Origin: Rufibacter glacialis
GTDB taxonomy: Bacteria > Bacteroidota > Bacteroidia > Cytophagales > Hymenobacteraceae
DNA: 64,000 nucleotides
Assembly (NCBI RefSeq): GCF_008271745.1
Contig: NZ_VKKZ01000010.1
Span: forward strand, 1 to 64,000
Reading direction: 5' to 3'
A program made the translations under genes and the position numbers. Under the pieces are notes generated by a model. The model did not search any database. It was given only the letters and a program-made list of their open reading frames with translations, and had not been told where the DNA came from. Shown here piece after piece: positions 1 through 8,809 of this stretch; position 1 is the first letter of the stretch; each line of letters starts with the position of its first letter.

Positions 1-67
1 CAGAGAAGTTAAGCCCCGCCGAGCCGATGGTACTGCGGTCACACGCGGGAGAGTAGGTAGCCGCCAA
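1..67 (+). rRNA. rrf: 5S ribosomal RNA, 3' part
   Basis: The first bases match the 3' half of a bacterial 5S rRNA: the GAAGUUAAGC segment near position 5, the GCCGAUGGUACUGC segment near position 20 and the terminal GGGAGAGUAGGU region near position 47. The 5' part and any 16S and 23S genes lie outside the window. A strong hairpin follows directly, as expected at the end of an rRNA operon. The exact 3' end is uncertain by a few bases. Confidence 0.93.
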
Positions 68-84
68 CCCCCTTACACCAGACA

Positions 85-110
85 CCCCCTCCTGCCCGTG
101 CAGGAGGGGG
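85..110 (+). terminator. rRNA operon terminator
   Basis: A perfect 11-bp GC-rich stem (85-95 with 100-110) has a 4-nt loop and is followed by a short T-rich run. It sits 18 nt after the 5S rRNA and would end the rRNA transcript. Confidence 0.85.
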
Positions 111-119
111 TTCTTGCGT

Positions 120-617
120 CTATCCCCTAGGAGAAGGGGGAAGGGGCGTATTCCCTTGGTAAATCCTTGAGCAACCTTGCTACAAAGCTCCCTCCGCGCC
201 TATTATTACTATCTCTCTGGCTGGCTCCAAGGAGTCTTGAACTATTAATCCTGGTGGTCTTTGACTAAGCAGTTGCTATCACTTGTGGGCTTGGTAAGTG
301 CATCAACAGTTATGCATTAGTTTTAGTAAAAGAGCCTTCTTTCAGGCCAATTCCTTCTATATGTTTGGGATGCTAATACCTTCTACAGAGCCATTTTTTA
401 TACCACTCCATCAGACAATCTCTCCCCTTTCATTTAATGGAGTCAGAAGGTCTTTGGCCACCAAAATAGTGGGAATTGATCTCTACTGAGGAAAGGGTAA
501 AAACTGCTCCGATAGTTGAGGATATGGGGACTAGGCAAAACAACTTTTGCTTCGCTTATAGAGAGATATCTAGCCTATTCGTCTCTTAATGGCCTAATTA
601 AGTTTTTCAAATAGGGT
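120..617. other. Intergenic region, no gene seen
   Basis: Roughly 500 bases between the rRNA terminator and the terminator of the M16-like gene. It is AT-richer than its surroundings. The only open frame (298-489, 63 codons) has no family features, no credible start context and an odd composition. I see no tRNA or other structured RNA here. Confidence 0.6.
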
Positions 618-656
618 AAAAGAAAAGGTCACCTTGAACAGGTGACCTTTTCTTTT
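618..656 (-). terminator. Bidirectional terminator after the M16-like gene
   Basis: A perfect 16-bp stem (618-633 with 641-656) has a 7-nt loop and A/T tracts on both sides. On the minus strand it lies 17 nt after the stop codon of the M16-like gene and ends the porU-porV-M16 transcript. It could also work on the plus strand. Confidence 0.9.
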
Positions 657-673
657 AAAGAGGGAGGGAGCGT

Positions 674-1960
674 TTACTTTGTTGCTCCTCCGGTTACTAC
701 TTGCAGTAGATCCTCTTCCTGAAAATACTTATTTGCTGCTTCCAGCAACTGAGAAGCTTCTAGATCCGCTATTTTTTCTAATAACTGTGAAGAAAAGTCT
801 GTGCCCAAGTTTAAGATGGTATTTGATTTATACTTGTCCATCTTATCAAAGAGGGTGGCATGGTCAGATAAGAACTTTCCTGCCAAGTGTTTTTTGGTGG
901 TGGCTAATTCATTTTCTGGTACCAGCTCATTTCGTAACAGAGCAATCTCCTTTAAAATCTCTGCTAGAGTTTCCTCTATCTTGTCTCCTTTGGTATCTGT
1001 ACCTATTGAAAATAAAGAACTGTGTTCCTTATGGGATAGGGAAGAGTAAATACCATAAGTAAAGCCTTTGTCTTCTCTGATGTTCTTCATCAACCTTGAT
1101 CCAAAATATCCCCCTAAAACGTGGTTGAGGAGATAAAGAGCGGGATAGTCTGGGTGAGAAGGATGAATGATGGGTTTACCTGCCCTTATGGAAGCTTGTA
1201 AGTCATTAGAGGTCTTCTCAATGATTAATCTATCCTCAGCATGTCCTTTCAACGGAGAAATGACTGGTTCTTGTAAGGATGAAGCTTTTTGAGAAGTGAT
1301 AAGAGTTAGAATCCCTTCCACTGCTGCATCAGTTATGTCTCCGGTGATGAAGATCTCTGAAGAAGGAAAGGTATAGGCTTGGCTATGGAAATCCTGTAGA
1401 TCAGTTAACCTCAGTGCAGAGATTTCCTCCTCAGATATAAAAGTGGTATAGGGATGGTACTTCCCGTAAAGGGCTCCTGTGAAAGTCTCTGTTGCTAAGT
1501 ATCCGTTCTTCTGCTTATCTACTGTCAAGGTCTGAATCACCCTTTGCTTCATGAGGGCAAACTCCTTTTCTGGGAAGGAAGGTTGTTGGATTATCTCAAA
1601 GGTGAGGGGCAGCAGAAACGGTAAAAATTTAGACAGGCAGTACAAGGTCACCGTAGCGCGGTCAAACCCGTGCGTGATCTCCAGGGAAGCTCCGTAATAA
1701 TCAACTGTGTCAGCTATTTCTTTCGCGGTATGGAAGGCGGTTCCTTCCTTTAGCATTTTTGCAGTGAGGGAGGCCACACCCGCTTTGGGCTGGTACCACT
1801 TGCCAGCTTTGAACACAAATTCAATTCTAACCACTGGTTGAATGTGGTTTTTGTAGACATGCATTCTAGCTCCGGAAGAAGCGTATTTTACCTCAGGAAC
1901 AATAGATAAATCAGTGGGTAGGTCTGCAATGGCAGGGGCAATGGTACGGGTAAGGGACAT
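674..1960 (-). CDS. M16 peptidase-like protein lacking the zinc motif
   Basis: This 428-residue protein has the layout of an M16 (pitrilysin/processing peptidase) half: an N-terminal M16 domain of about 200 residues and a C-terminal M16_C domain (middle part NHVLGGYFGSRLMKNIREDKG, late part near VTGGATK). In active members the inverted zinc motif HxxEH follows a GLAH-type segment. Here the matching stretch at about residues 61-69 reads GVASLTAKM, so both histidines and the glutamate are missing. It is probably the non-catalytic partner of an active M16 subunit encoded elsewhere. It has no signal peptide. It begins 3 nt after the porV stop codon, so it is very likely cotranscribed with porU and porV. 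Family assignment is good; the role is unknown. Confidence 0.85.
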   Translation of the reverse strand: MSLTRTIAPAIADLPTDLSIVPEVKYASSGARMHVYKNHIQPVVRIEFVFKAGKWYQPKAGVASLTAKMLKEGTAFHTAKEIADTVDYYGASLEITHGFDRATVTLYCLSKFLPFLLPLTFEIIQQPSFPEKEFALMKQRVIQTLTVDKQKNGYLATETFTGALYGKYHPYTTFISEEEISALRLTDLQDFHSQAYTFPSSEIFITGDITDAAVEGILTLITSQKASSLQEPVISPLKGHAEDRLIIEKTSNDLQASIRAGKPIIHPSHPDYPALYLLNHVLGGYFGSRLMKNIREDKGFTYGIYSSLSHKEHSSLFSIGTDTKGDKIEETLAEILKEIALLRNELVPENELATTKKHLAGKFLSDHATLFDKMDKYKSNTILNLGTDFSSQLLEKIADLEASQLLEAANKYFQEEDLLQVVTGGATK

Positions 1961-1963
1961 AGA

Positions 1964-3127
1964 TTATTGTTCAGCTGCTCCGTCTAATTTGAAATGGAGG
2001 GAGAAACGCAGGGTTTGAGCTAATGGGTTATTTTGTTCATTGGGGATAAGGTAAGCCGCGTCTAATCCAAATTTCTGGTAGCGCAGACCTAAGCCCATGG
2101 TAAAATATTGGCGGCCGCCTTTTAATTCGTTTTCATAGAAATACCCCGCGCGGGCCGCAAAGGTATTATCATACCAGTACTCTAGGCCACTGGAAAGGGC
2201 AATTTCTTTCAATTCCTCACTGGCACCCCCGGGGGCATCATTAAAGGATTTGAAGATCCCTGAAAATACACTGGTGTCATCATGGGCGGCAGGATCATCT
2301 GCTTCTGTGAACGGCACCAGAAGCTTGTTGCCGTCTATGGCCAAGGTGATTTTGTTATAGGGGTCAAGCTCCATGGTGAAGGCCGTACCTAACCTTAGGT
2401 TAGTAGGTAGAAAGTCTTTTCTACCAGCAGTAGTGTAAGAGATTTTACCGCCTATGTTAGAGATATTACCACCTAACGCAAGGTTATAATTTTTACCCCC
2501 AATGGCCAAATCTTTGTTATAGTAAATCCCTAAATCTACCGCTACGGAATTACCGGGCTGTGACTCGCCCACTACCCCATTATTACCGCCCACATTCACG
2601 TTACCGGCTAGATTGGAATGAATAAACTTGGCACCTACACCTAAACTCAGGTTCTCACTTAGCTGCTGACCATATGCCAGGTTGAAGGCATACTCTTTCG
2701 GGTTGAAGTTCTGGATCGGGTTTCCAGAGCCGTCAGTGAAATTCAATTCACCTAGATCAAAGTATACCAGCGAGGCCGCTATGGAAGAAGTGGGGGTAAG
2801 TTTTTTATGCGCGGAAAGCTGGCTGAGCGACATGTCATGGACAATCTTAGAAAGCCAGGGGGTATATGACAAGGAGATGCCCAAATCAGTTTCTATGAAC
2901 CCTAGTTTAGCCGGGTTCCAGAAGATGGCATTGGCATCTGGTGAGGTGGCCACGCCAGCTTCACCCATACCAGCCGCTCTGGCATCAGGTGAGACAGATA
3001 AAAACGGGACAGCCGTGGTGATGGGTCTATATTCCTGACCTATTTGATTCTGTGCCTCGGCGGTGAAACACACCAAAGAGACAAAGGAAAAAGCAACAAT
3101 GGTGGATCTGAGGAAAGTGCAGTTCAT
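1964..3127 (-). CDS. porV: Type IX secretion outer-membrane protein PorV
   Basis: A 387-residue protein with a signal peptide (about residues 1-25, cleavage after AEA) and a FadL-like beta-barrel pattern. The segment near residues 40-75 (PFLSVSPDARAAGMGEAG, then a NPAKLGF-like motif) is characteristic of PorV. In T9SS, PorV shuttles cargo from the SprA translocon to the PorU sortase at the outer membrane and binds C-terminal sorting domains. It lies 28 nt downstream of porU on the same strand, which fits the known PorU-PorV partnership. Length is normal for the family. Confidence 0.95.
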   Translation of the reverse strand: MNCTFLRSTIVAFSFVSLVCFTAEAQNQIGQEYRPITTAVPFLSVSPDARAAGMGEAGVATSPDANAIFWNPAKLGFIETDLGISLSYTPWLSKIVHDMSLSQLSAHKKLTPTSSIAASLVYFDLGELNFTDGSGNPIQNFNPKEYAFNLAYGQQLSENLSLGVGAKFIHSNLAGNVNVGGNNGVVGESQPGNSVAVDLGIYYNKDLAIGGKNYNLALGGNISNIGGKISYTTAGRKDFLPTNLRLGTAFTMELDPYNKITLAIDGNKLLVPFTEADDPAAHDDTSVFSGIFKSFNDAPGGASEELKEIALSSGLEYWYDNTFAARAGYFYENELKGGRQYFTMGLGLRYQKFGLDAAYLIPNEQNNPLAQTLRFSLHFKLDGAAEQ

Positions 3128-3155
3128 GCGGTAGATTTGTTGTATCTGGTATATG

Positions 3156-6100
3156 TTATTTAAGTAAAACTAACTTTTCAAAGCGAGATGTACTAGTACC
3201 ATCTTGACGAGAACGCACAATCACTTTATATAGGTATACCCCTTTGGCTAAATTATCATTATGGTCATCTCGGCCGTCCCAGGTGAGGCCAGAAAAATGC
3301 GTGCTTCCATCACCAAAGCCCTGTAGGGTTTTTACTAGTCTTCCTGATACGGTAAAAATCTGAATAAGTATATCCAGTTCCTGGCCGGGGCGGTTGTGGT
3401 CAAAATGAAAGGTGGTATGGCTTAAAAAAGGATTCGGAATATTATAGACATGATCTAAGGCGAGTTTCTCAGAAGCGGCCACAATAAACTCTATTTTGGC
3501 CGTACTGGAATTGTTATGGGTGTCCCAGGCTTTCAAAGTAAGTGTGTGGGGGCCTAAGGCAATGTTCTTCAAAGGATACCGTACTTTGCCGGATTGGTAA
3601 GAATCTACATCAGCGGTATAGAAGTCATTGAGGATAATAGGCTCTGATGATTTCTCATCTAGAATAGCGGTGATCTCGTGCCCAATACCGGCACCAGCGG
3701 TATTGATGCCATTGTCATCAAACAAATGCGCTACCAAGGTAGATTCTGGGCCGGTAAGCCCGCCGGAGACAAAGGAGACATCATTCAGGAAAAGCTGTAG
3801 CTGAGGAGGAGTCGTATCCGTTGAAGCTTGGGCATTGGCTCCTCCCACGGGAACAGCCGTAGCTCCGGCGCCATCTGTAGAAGCGGAGGAGGCATATACA
3901 TGGATGCTCCCGTCGCCCACCTGATAGTTGATGTCTTTGGGAATCACGAACGTCACCTCAAAGGTTCCGTTTTTGACCGTGGCTAGCCCATCATACAGAA
4001 TATTGCTCCTGCTCAGCACCTGCCTTCTGGCATTCTGGTCACCTAAGGTAGTCAGGGTGGCTCTTTTATCATACACCGTCACGTGGGCCTGGCCCTGAAA
4101 ATCAGTGACTACCTGTTGTTGGTTATTCCTGACCAAGCCTTCCAACCGTACCGTAGACAAGGCCTTGAGTGTATCAGCTCCGGCGGCCGCGAAAGGTTTG
4201 CCGTTCAACTTAGAAAGTGCTACTTCCAAATTGGGGTAGGCTAGCCGCATGGTAGGGTCTCCCAGCAAAGCGAAATTGCGGTTGTTCACCCCAAATAAAC
4301 TCGCATTCTTGGTTTTGAGGGTGAGAGCACCCAGGGTAGGCATTGATCCGTCTGCCAACGGTTTAAACAAGAATTGGAAGAAGTTGGTGTTCAAGGCCCG
4401 GTTCCCGTCTGAGTAGACCGGCCGGGTAGTAGTCAACAGGCCAATGGCGCCGCCCTCCGGATGGAACAAAGCCGTTTCGGCTCCAGAGGATCGTCTAGGG
4501 TCATCGTATCTGCCAATCTCACAGGTGGCGGTCAAAAAGAAGGTCAACCGGTTCTGGTTTTTCCAGCTTTGGATCTCGTTGGTAGTCAGGATCTGTTCAT
4601 CGGCTAAACTCACCGCGTTGCCGTGGCCGGTATAGTTGGTGACCAGGGCGCCCTTCTCAATGGCTTCCCGCAAGGCCTGGTTTGTCTCAGGAGACCGTTG
4701 CCCGTTCGGGGCAGAGATCTGCGGGTATAGATCCAGGTAAATCTTCTGGGGCAGATAGGTGGGGTGGTTCTTCTCCACAAATTCGGCCAGGTAATCAGCA
4801 TCATTGAGGTGTTCATTTGAATCACCGTCATCTGCCAGGAAAATAAGCCGTTTACGCCAATTGCCCAGAGTTTGCCCGCTCTCATACCTAATGATCTTAT
4901 CAATGATCAGATCGGCCTCAAACGGGGTTTTAGCCGGTAGCCGCCCAATGCCCACGTCCAGGTGGTGCGCCAGGGAAAAATTCTCCTCAGACCATTCTCC
5001 CTCCTCGTCATCCAGAAAACCAATATAATCATCTGAAGAGTAAGACAGCACTGGGTCCAGGGACTGGCGCGATTGGTAAATGGGGATAAAGTTGGTGTTT
5101 TGCGGGAGCCTCCGCTTGGGGTCAAAAGAGGCATCACCCAGCAGGGCTACCTGCAGCAGGGCATCTCCCCGTTTGGGGCTGCGCTCATAAAGCATCTTTA
5201 GAAAATCACGGATAGCGGTAATGTCTTGTTTGCCAGAGGAGAATTCATGATACAGCGAAGGCAGCACCACCACTTCTACCTGCAGGCCGGAGGCGATGCG
5301 CCGGTGATTGGCCAGCCGCTGAGCCTGCGGTGCAAAAGCCGCAGGGGTCAGGATGACTAGGTCCAGTTTCCCGTCCAGGTTAAGGCTGTGCAGGTTCTGG
5401 TTGGCCACCTTCCCCAGGAAAGCCGGTGCCGGAAAAGCAGCCCCCTGGAAGGCGATAAACTCCCGAAGCTGCTGGGTATTCGCTGAAAAGCTGGCTGTTC
5501 CGTTGGCTAGGCTTAGATTTTGCGCTATAGGGCTAAGTGGATCGGTGACGTCCCATACCTGGGCCCCCGCAACTGTCATTCCGCCCACCCTGAATGTACT
5601 CACCGGGTTTTGCCGGCTGGCCAGAGACCTGAAGTTGGTTTGGTTGCCGTAAAGCTTTAATTGCCGCAACGCCGAAAGGGTGAAATAGTTGAGGTACCCC
5701 GTGGCCGAGGAACTAGTGCCGGGGTTATATGTATAGGAAACGCTCAGGTCATTGGTGTAGGCCAGGGACCCTAAGGAAGGGGAGAAGTGCAGCACGTGGT
5801 TGACGCCTTCGGGGTGGTAATTATAGGTTCCCCGGCCCCCCACGGCATGGGAACCTAAGGCCGTGCCGTTCAACCGCACGGCAAAAGAACTGTTCTCCGG
5901 GGAGTTGGCCATCACAGCCGAAGTAAGCCATACCGGCTTGTTGGGAACCAGGTCGGTGGCGGGGATCTGAAAAGTCTGCTGCAGGGCAAACGCACTGAAT
6001 TCTTCCCCGTACCATTCCCGGCCTGAGTTGACCATGTTACGGAGGTCTACTTCATGGAACCAGCGCTCATCATAGGAGGTGATTTCAGGAAAAGAGCCCG

Positions 6101-7010
6101 GAAACGGAGCTTGCTGTCCTACTCTTTTCCCTGGAGTGGGACCCACCGTGAGGTAGTAGTAAGTGGTGTCACTGTAAAGATGAAGGGAATGGGTAAACGG
6201 GGATTGGCCGGTGACTTTATTCTCTGCCCAGGTATGGGGGCCTTGGCCGTAAAACAGGAGGTAATCGTCCGCGTCAAAAGATCCGTCCTGCTCGCCCTGT
6301 ACCCAAATGGCGTTCTCGACCAGGTCATCGGGCCGGGGAGCGCTGTTGGCCTGGGGGAGCATGCCGCCGCCGTTACCAAACAGCCTTAATTGACGCGGGT
6401 TCAGGTTCTGCAGGTTGACGCCCATGGCCTGTAACGCGGCCCGGTCTAACTTGTACATGCCGCTTGCCGGTACCCCAATCTTGAACCAATCACCAGTAGC
6501 CAGTACTGACCGGCTCGCATACGTGCGCCGGGTAGCGGCCCCGCCGCCGGGTGCTTTTTTGAGGTTGTTCCCGGAAGAGTAACGATAACTGAAGGAGACC
6601 AGCTTTTCCACGGCCCCGGTCTGCGGGTGTAGCCTGAACGGCTGGAAAGCCACCACGGAGTGCGGTACCCGGTTGGCCGTGCCGGCGCTGATAGAAGGCT
6701 GAAGTTCGGTTTTAAGGCCCTTTTTAGGAAAAGAGGCCGCTTCTGCGGCAGTCAAGGGCGCAAACGTCAGGTCAGTGAATTCAAAAGAGGTCACCGCCGC
6801 ATTGGGCAAAGACAGGAGATAATAGGGAATCTCTTCCCGCCCCACAAAGGCGGCTTCCGCAAAGGCGGGAAAAGATTCTTTTAGAGTTGTTGGAGAGCTA
6901 GCGGCATTGGCGCGCCAAGACACACTGCGCGTTTCCTGAACCTGGGCCCAAGCTGAAACGGCAGTGACCCAAAAGCCAGCGGCAAGAAGAAACTTCCTTA
7001 CAAGATGCAT
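3156..7010 (-). CDS. porU: Type IX secretion sortase PorU (C25 peptidase)
   Basis: A 1284-residue secreted protein. After a signal peptide (about 1-22) come beta-rich N-terminal domains. A gingipain-type C25 peptidase domain follows at about residues 545-910. The catalytic pair is visible: histidine in YTGHGN (H796) and cysteine in TATCEIG (C830). After immunoglobulin-like segments the protein ends in a C-terminal domain from about residue 1190, with an NPF start, an SGRLVKTL-like strand and a KGVYLYKV-like strand. PorU cleaves T9SS sorting signals of exported cargo and attaches the cargo to anionic lipopolysaccharide. The gene is first in the porU-porV-M16 run. Family and function are well supported; domain borders are estimates. 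Confidence 0.95.
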   Translation of the reverse strand: MHLVRKFLLAAGFWVTAVSAWAQVQETRSVSWRANAASSPTTLKESFPAFAEAAFVGREEIPYYLLSLPNAAVTSFEFTDLTFAPLTAAEAASFPKKGLKTELQPSISAGTANRVPHSVVAFQPFRLHPQTGAVEKLVSFSYRYSSGNNLKKAPGGGAATRRTYASRSVLATGDWFKIGVPASGMYKLDRAALQAMGVNLQNLNPRQLRLFGNGGGMLPQANSAPRPDDLVENAIWVQGEQDGSFDADDYLLFYGQGPHTWAENKVTGQSPFTHSLHLYSDTTYYYLTVGPTPGKRVGQQAPFPGSFPEITSYDERWFHEVDLRNMVNSGREWYGEEFSAFALQQTFQIPATDLVPNKPVWLTSAVMANSPENSSFAVRLNGTALGSHAVGGRGTYNYHPEGVNHVLHFSPSLGSLAYTNDLSVSYTYNPGTSSSATGYLNYFTLSALRQLKLYGNQTNFRSLASRQNPVSTFRVGGMTVAGAQVWDVTDPLSPIAQNLSLANGTASFSANTQQLREFIAFQGAAFPAPAFLGKVANQNLHSLNLDGKLDLVILTPAAFAPQAQRLANHRRIASGLQVEVVVLPSLYHEFSSGKQDITAIRDFLKMLYERSPKRGDALLQVALLGDASFDPKRRLPQNTNFIPIYQSRQSLDPVLSYSSDDYIGFLDDEEGEWSEENFSLAHHLDVGIGRLPAKTPFEADLIIDKIIRYESGQTLGNWRKRLIFLADDGDSNEHLNDADYLAEFVEKNHPTYLPQKIYLDLYPQISAPNGQRSPETNQALREAIEKGALVTNYTGHGNAVSLADEQILTTNEIQSWKNQNRLTFFLTATCEIGRYDDPRRSSGAETALFHPEGGAIGLLTTTRPVYSDGNRALNTNFFQFLFKPLADGSMPTLGALTLKTKNASLFGVNNRNFALLGDPTMRLAYPNLEVALSKLNGKPFAAAGADTLKALSTVRLEGLVRNNQQQVVTDFQGQAHVTVYDKRATLTTLGDQNARRQVLSRSNILYDGLATVKNGTFEVTFVIPKDINYQVGDGSIHVYASSASTDGAGATAVPVGGANAQASTDTTPPQLQLFLNDVSFVSGGLTGPESTLVAHLFDDNGINTAGAGIGHEITAILDEKSSEPIILNDFYTADVDSYQSGKVRYPLKNIALGPHTLTLKAWDTHNNSSTAKIEFIVAASEKLALDHVYNIPNPFLSHTTFHFDHNRPGQELDILIQIFTVSGRLVKTLQGFGDGSTHFSGLTWDGRDDHNDNLAKGVYLYKVIVRSRQDGTSTSRFEKLVLLK

Positions 7011-7057
7011 GACGCGGGTGCAAAATAGCTACTCCGCAACACAGCCCCGCTCTCATA

Positions 7058-7089
7058 GGTTCAGCTCAGGAAGGGGCCAGAGCTGAACC
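7058..7089 (-). terminator. Hairpin between purS and porU
   Basis: A perfect 10-bp stem (7058-7067 with 7080-7089) with a 12-nt loop lies 14 nt past the purS stop codon and 48 nt before porU. It has no clear U-tract on the minus strand, so it may be a weak terminator or an mRNA-stabilising hairpin. Confidence 0.55.
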
Positions 7090-7102
7090 AGAATGGGTGT
7101 TC

Positions 7103-7354
7103 TTAGTTGACTGTGAGACGGTAAGAGAATGATTCCATGATCATGTTGGCCAGTAACTTCTTACAGGCCTCTTCTACTTTCTGGGCGGCAGCGGTTTCAT
7201 TTTCTGCTTCTAACTGCAAACGGATGTGCTTACCGATTCTTACATCAGAAACCTGCTCCAGGCCTAAATGTTCCAAGCCTAACATTACCGCCTTTCCTTG
7301 GGGGTCTAACAGTTCAGCATGCGGCATGATATCAATTTCGGCGGTGAATTTCAT
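7103..7354 (-). CDS. purS: Phosphoribosylformylglycinamidine synthase subunit PurS
   Basis: An 83-residue protein of the PurS family. It begins with a beta strand (MKFTAEIDIMP), has the LDPQGKAV segment, the GLEQVSDVRIGKHI segment and a C-terminal LLANMIMESFSY stretch. PurS joins small PurL and the glutaminase PurQ to form the FGAM synthase complex in purine synthesis, which implies a small-type PurL elsewhere in the genome. The stop codon overlaps nothing downstream, while its start overlaps the end of pssA by 4 nt (ATGA). purQ is about 6 kb away on the same strand and not in the same transcript. Confidence 0.95.
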   Translation of the reverse strand: MKFTAEIDIMPHAELLDPQGKAVMLGLEHLGLEQVSDVRIGKHIRLQLEAENETAAAQKVEEACKKLLANMIMESFSYRLTVN

Positions 7355-8055
7355 AGGGAAGAAGATTTATTGAAAAAGGATAAGATAATATAAATCGCGA
7401 GGTTCAGGGGAACTGCGGTAAAGTTAAGGATTGCCAAGAAAAGAATGGAAAGACCCATGAAAATAAACCGTACTTCGTTTCCTTTCCAGGCGGTATTCTT
7501 GAATTTGAGCGCAAAAAGCGGCAGTTCCGCAATGAGCAGGTAAGAAAACAGTACCGTGATGCCCAGCAACACAAACGGATTCAGGATAATAGGTGACAGC
7601 CCAAAGTCATCATTGGCCAGGATAAGCGGCAAAGACATGATGAACAAGGTACAGGCCGGAGTAGGCACGCCAATGAAGGAAGAGATCTGCCGGGTGTCAA
7701 TGTTGAACTTGGCCAGCCTGATGCAGGAGAAGATGGTGATCAGGAAACCAGCGTACGGCAGCAAGGCAGGCAAATCATACCCTCCCGCTTCATTGGCCTG
7801 GGAGATCATCTGCACCATGGCGGCGCCCGGCACCACGCCAAAGGAGACCATGTCTGCCAGGGAATCTAATTGCTTGCCAATATCAGAATAGGTGTTGAGC
7901 AGGCGGGCCACCAAGCCATCCAGGAAATCCAGGGCTGCTGCCACTACTACCCAGCCGGCGGCCGAGACCAGTTCCTGCTGAAAGACGGCTACCAGGGCAA
8001 GGCAACCACATAATAAGTTAAGGCAAGTGATGAAATTAGGAAGGTGTTTCTTCAT
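7351..8055 (-). CDS. pssA: CDP-diacylglycerol-serine O-phosphatidyltransferase
   Basis: A 234-residue integral membrane protein of the CDP-alcohol phosphatidyltransferase family. The signature DG-x2-AR-x8-G-x3-D-x3-D is complete (D46, G47, A50, R51, G60, D64, D68). About six hydrophobic segments follow. It makes phosphatidylserine from CDP-diacylglycerol and serine at the inner membrane, the first step to phosphatidylethanolamine. The family also contains phosphatidylglycerophosphate synthase, but the N-terminal PNFITCLNLLCG segment favours serine as acceptor. Its last 4 nt overlap the purS start, so the two are translationally coupled. Confidence 0.9.
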   Translation of the reverse strand: MKKHLPNFITCLNLLCGCLALVAVFQQELVSAAGWVVVAAALDFLDGLVARLLNTYSDIGKQLDSLADMVSFGVVPGAAMVQMISQANEAGGYDLPALLPYAGFLITIFSCIRLAKFNIDTRQISSFIGVPTPACTLFIMSLPLILANDDFGLSPIILNPFVLLGITVLFSYLLIAELPLFALKFKNTAWKGNEVRFIFMGLSILFLAILNFTAVPLNLAIYIILSFFNKSSSL

Positions 8056-8074
8056 AGAATTGGAATGGTCTGTT

Positions 8075-8106
8075 CTGAGCCTGTTTTCTGATAATTAGCT
8101 CAAAAA
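8075..8106. repeat. Element A copy (covers the stop of the MBL-fold gene)
   Basis: Short imperfect palindrome of the dispersed family described in the findings. The core CTGTTTTCTGATAA is flanked by GAGC and GCTC arms. The stop codon of the hydrolase gene lies inside it. Confidence 0.6.
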
Positions 8107-8745
8107 CGGATTGCTGGCTTTTTCTTCCCCAATGGTGGTAGAGGGGCCATGGCCAGGGTATACGGTCACCTCTTCAGGGAGTGTGAATAATTTGGTGCGG
8201 ATGCTCTGCAGAAGGGTGTTATGGTCGCCGCCGGGTAAGTCAGTGCGGCCAATGCTGCGGTGGAACAGCACATCGCCCCCAATCAGGTTTTTGCTCTGGG
8301 GGTGGTAGAACACCACGTGGCCGGGCGCATGGCCTGGGGTGAACAATACCTCCAGCTCGGTTTCCCCGAAGGTTACGTTTTCGCCCTCTTTCAGGAATTT
8401 CTCCGGTAAAACCTCTTGGTACTGGGGAAAGCCATAGGCCGCTGAATAGGTAGGCACCGCGCGCAGCACGGCTAAATCCGCTTCGTGTATTTCCAGGGGC
8501 ACCCCATAGGTATCTGCTATGAACTTGTTGCCCAGCACATGGTCAATGTGGCAATGGGTGTTCAGAAGGCGCACTACCTTCAGGCCTTGGGCCTGGATGA
8601 ACCGCTGTAACTCCTGCTGTTCCTCTTTATCGGCGCAGCCGGGGTCAATGACCACGCATTCTTTGGTGGCGTCATACAGCACGTAGGTATTTTCTGAGAA
8701 TGGATTGAACGTGAATAATTTTACTTGCAGGCTATTGGCAGGCAT
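8095..8745 (-). CDS. MBL-fold metallo-hydrolase (glyoxalase II-like)
   Basis: A 216-residue metallo-beta-lactamase-fold hydrolase. The metal site motif THCHIDH is present (H64, H66, D68, H69), followed by the GHAPGH and GGDVLF motifs and a late YPGHGP motif, giving a full two-metal set. It resembles the YcbL/GloB-like hydrolases that cleave thioesters such as hydroxyacylglutathione, but the short length argues against a classical glyoxalase II. I chose the start at 8745 because the protein there begins with the typical short leader into the first beta strand; a longer frame upstream would run into the divergent gene. The substrate is unknown. Confidence 0.85.
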   Translation of the reverse strand: MPANSLQVKLFTFNPFSENTYVLYDATKECVVIDPGCADKEEQQELQRFIQAQGLKVVRLLNTHCHIDHVLGNKFIADTYGVPLEIHEADLAVLRAVPTYSAAYGFPQYQEVLPEKFLKEGENVTFGETELEVLFTPGHAPGHVVFYHPQSKNLIGGDVLFHRSIGRTDLPGGDHNTLLQSIRTKLFTLPEEVTVYPGHGPSTTIGEEKASNPFLS

Positions 8746-8809
8746 GGAGGATATCTTTTTTGCAGGCTCTAAGTTACATATTTCAGCGGCACAAGCCGTA
8801 CCTTGGGGC

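Noticed and set aside
298-489. 63-codon open frame after the 5S rRNA
   Set aside because: No family features and no credible start signal; composition matches non-coding surroundings.
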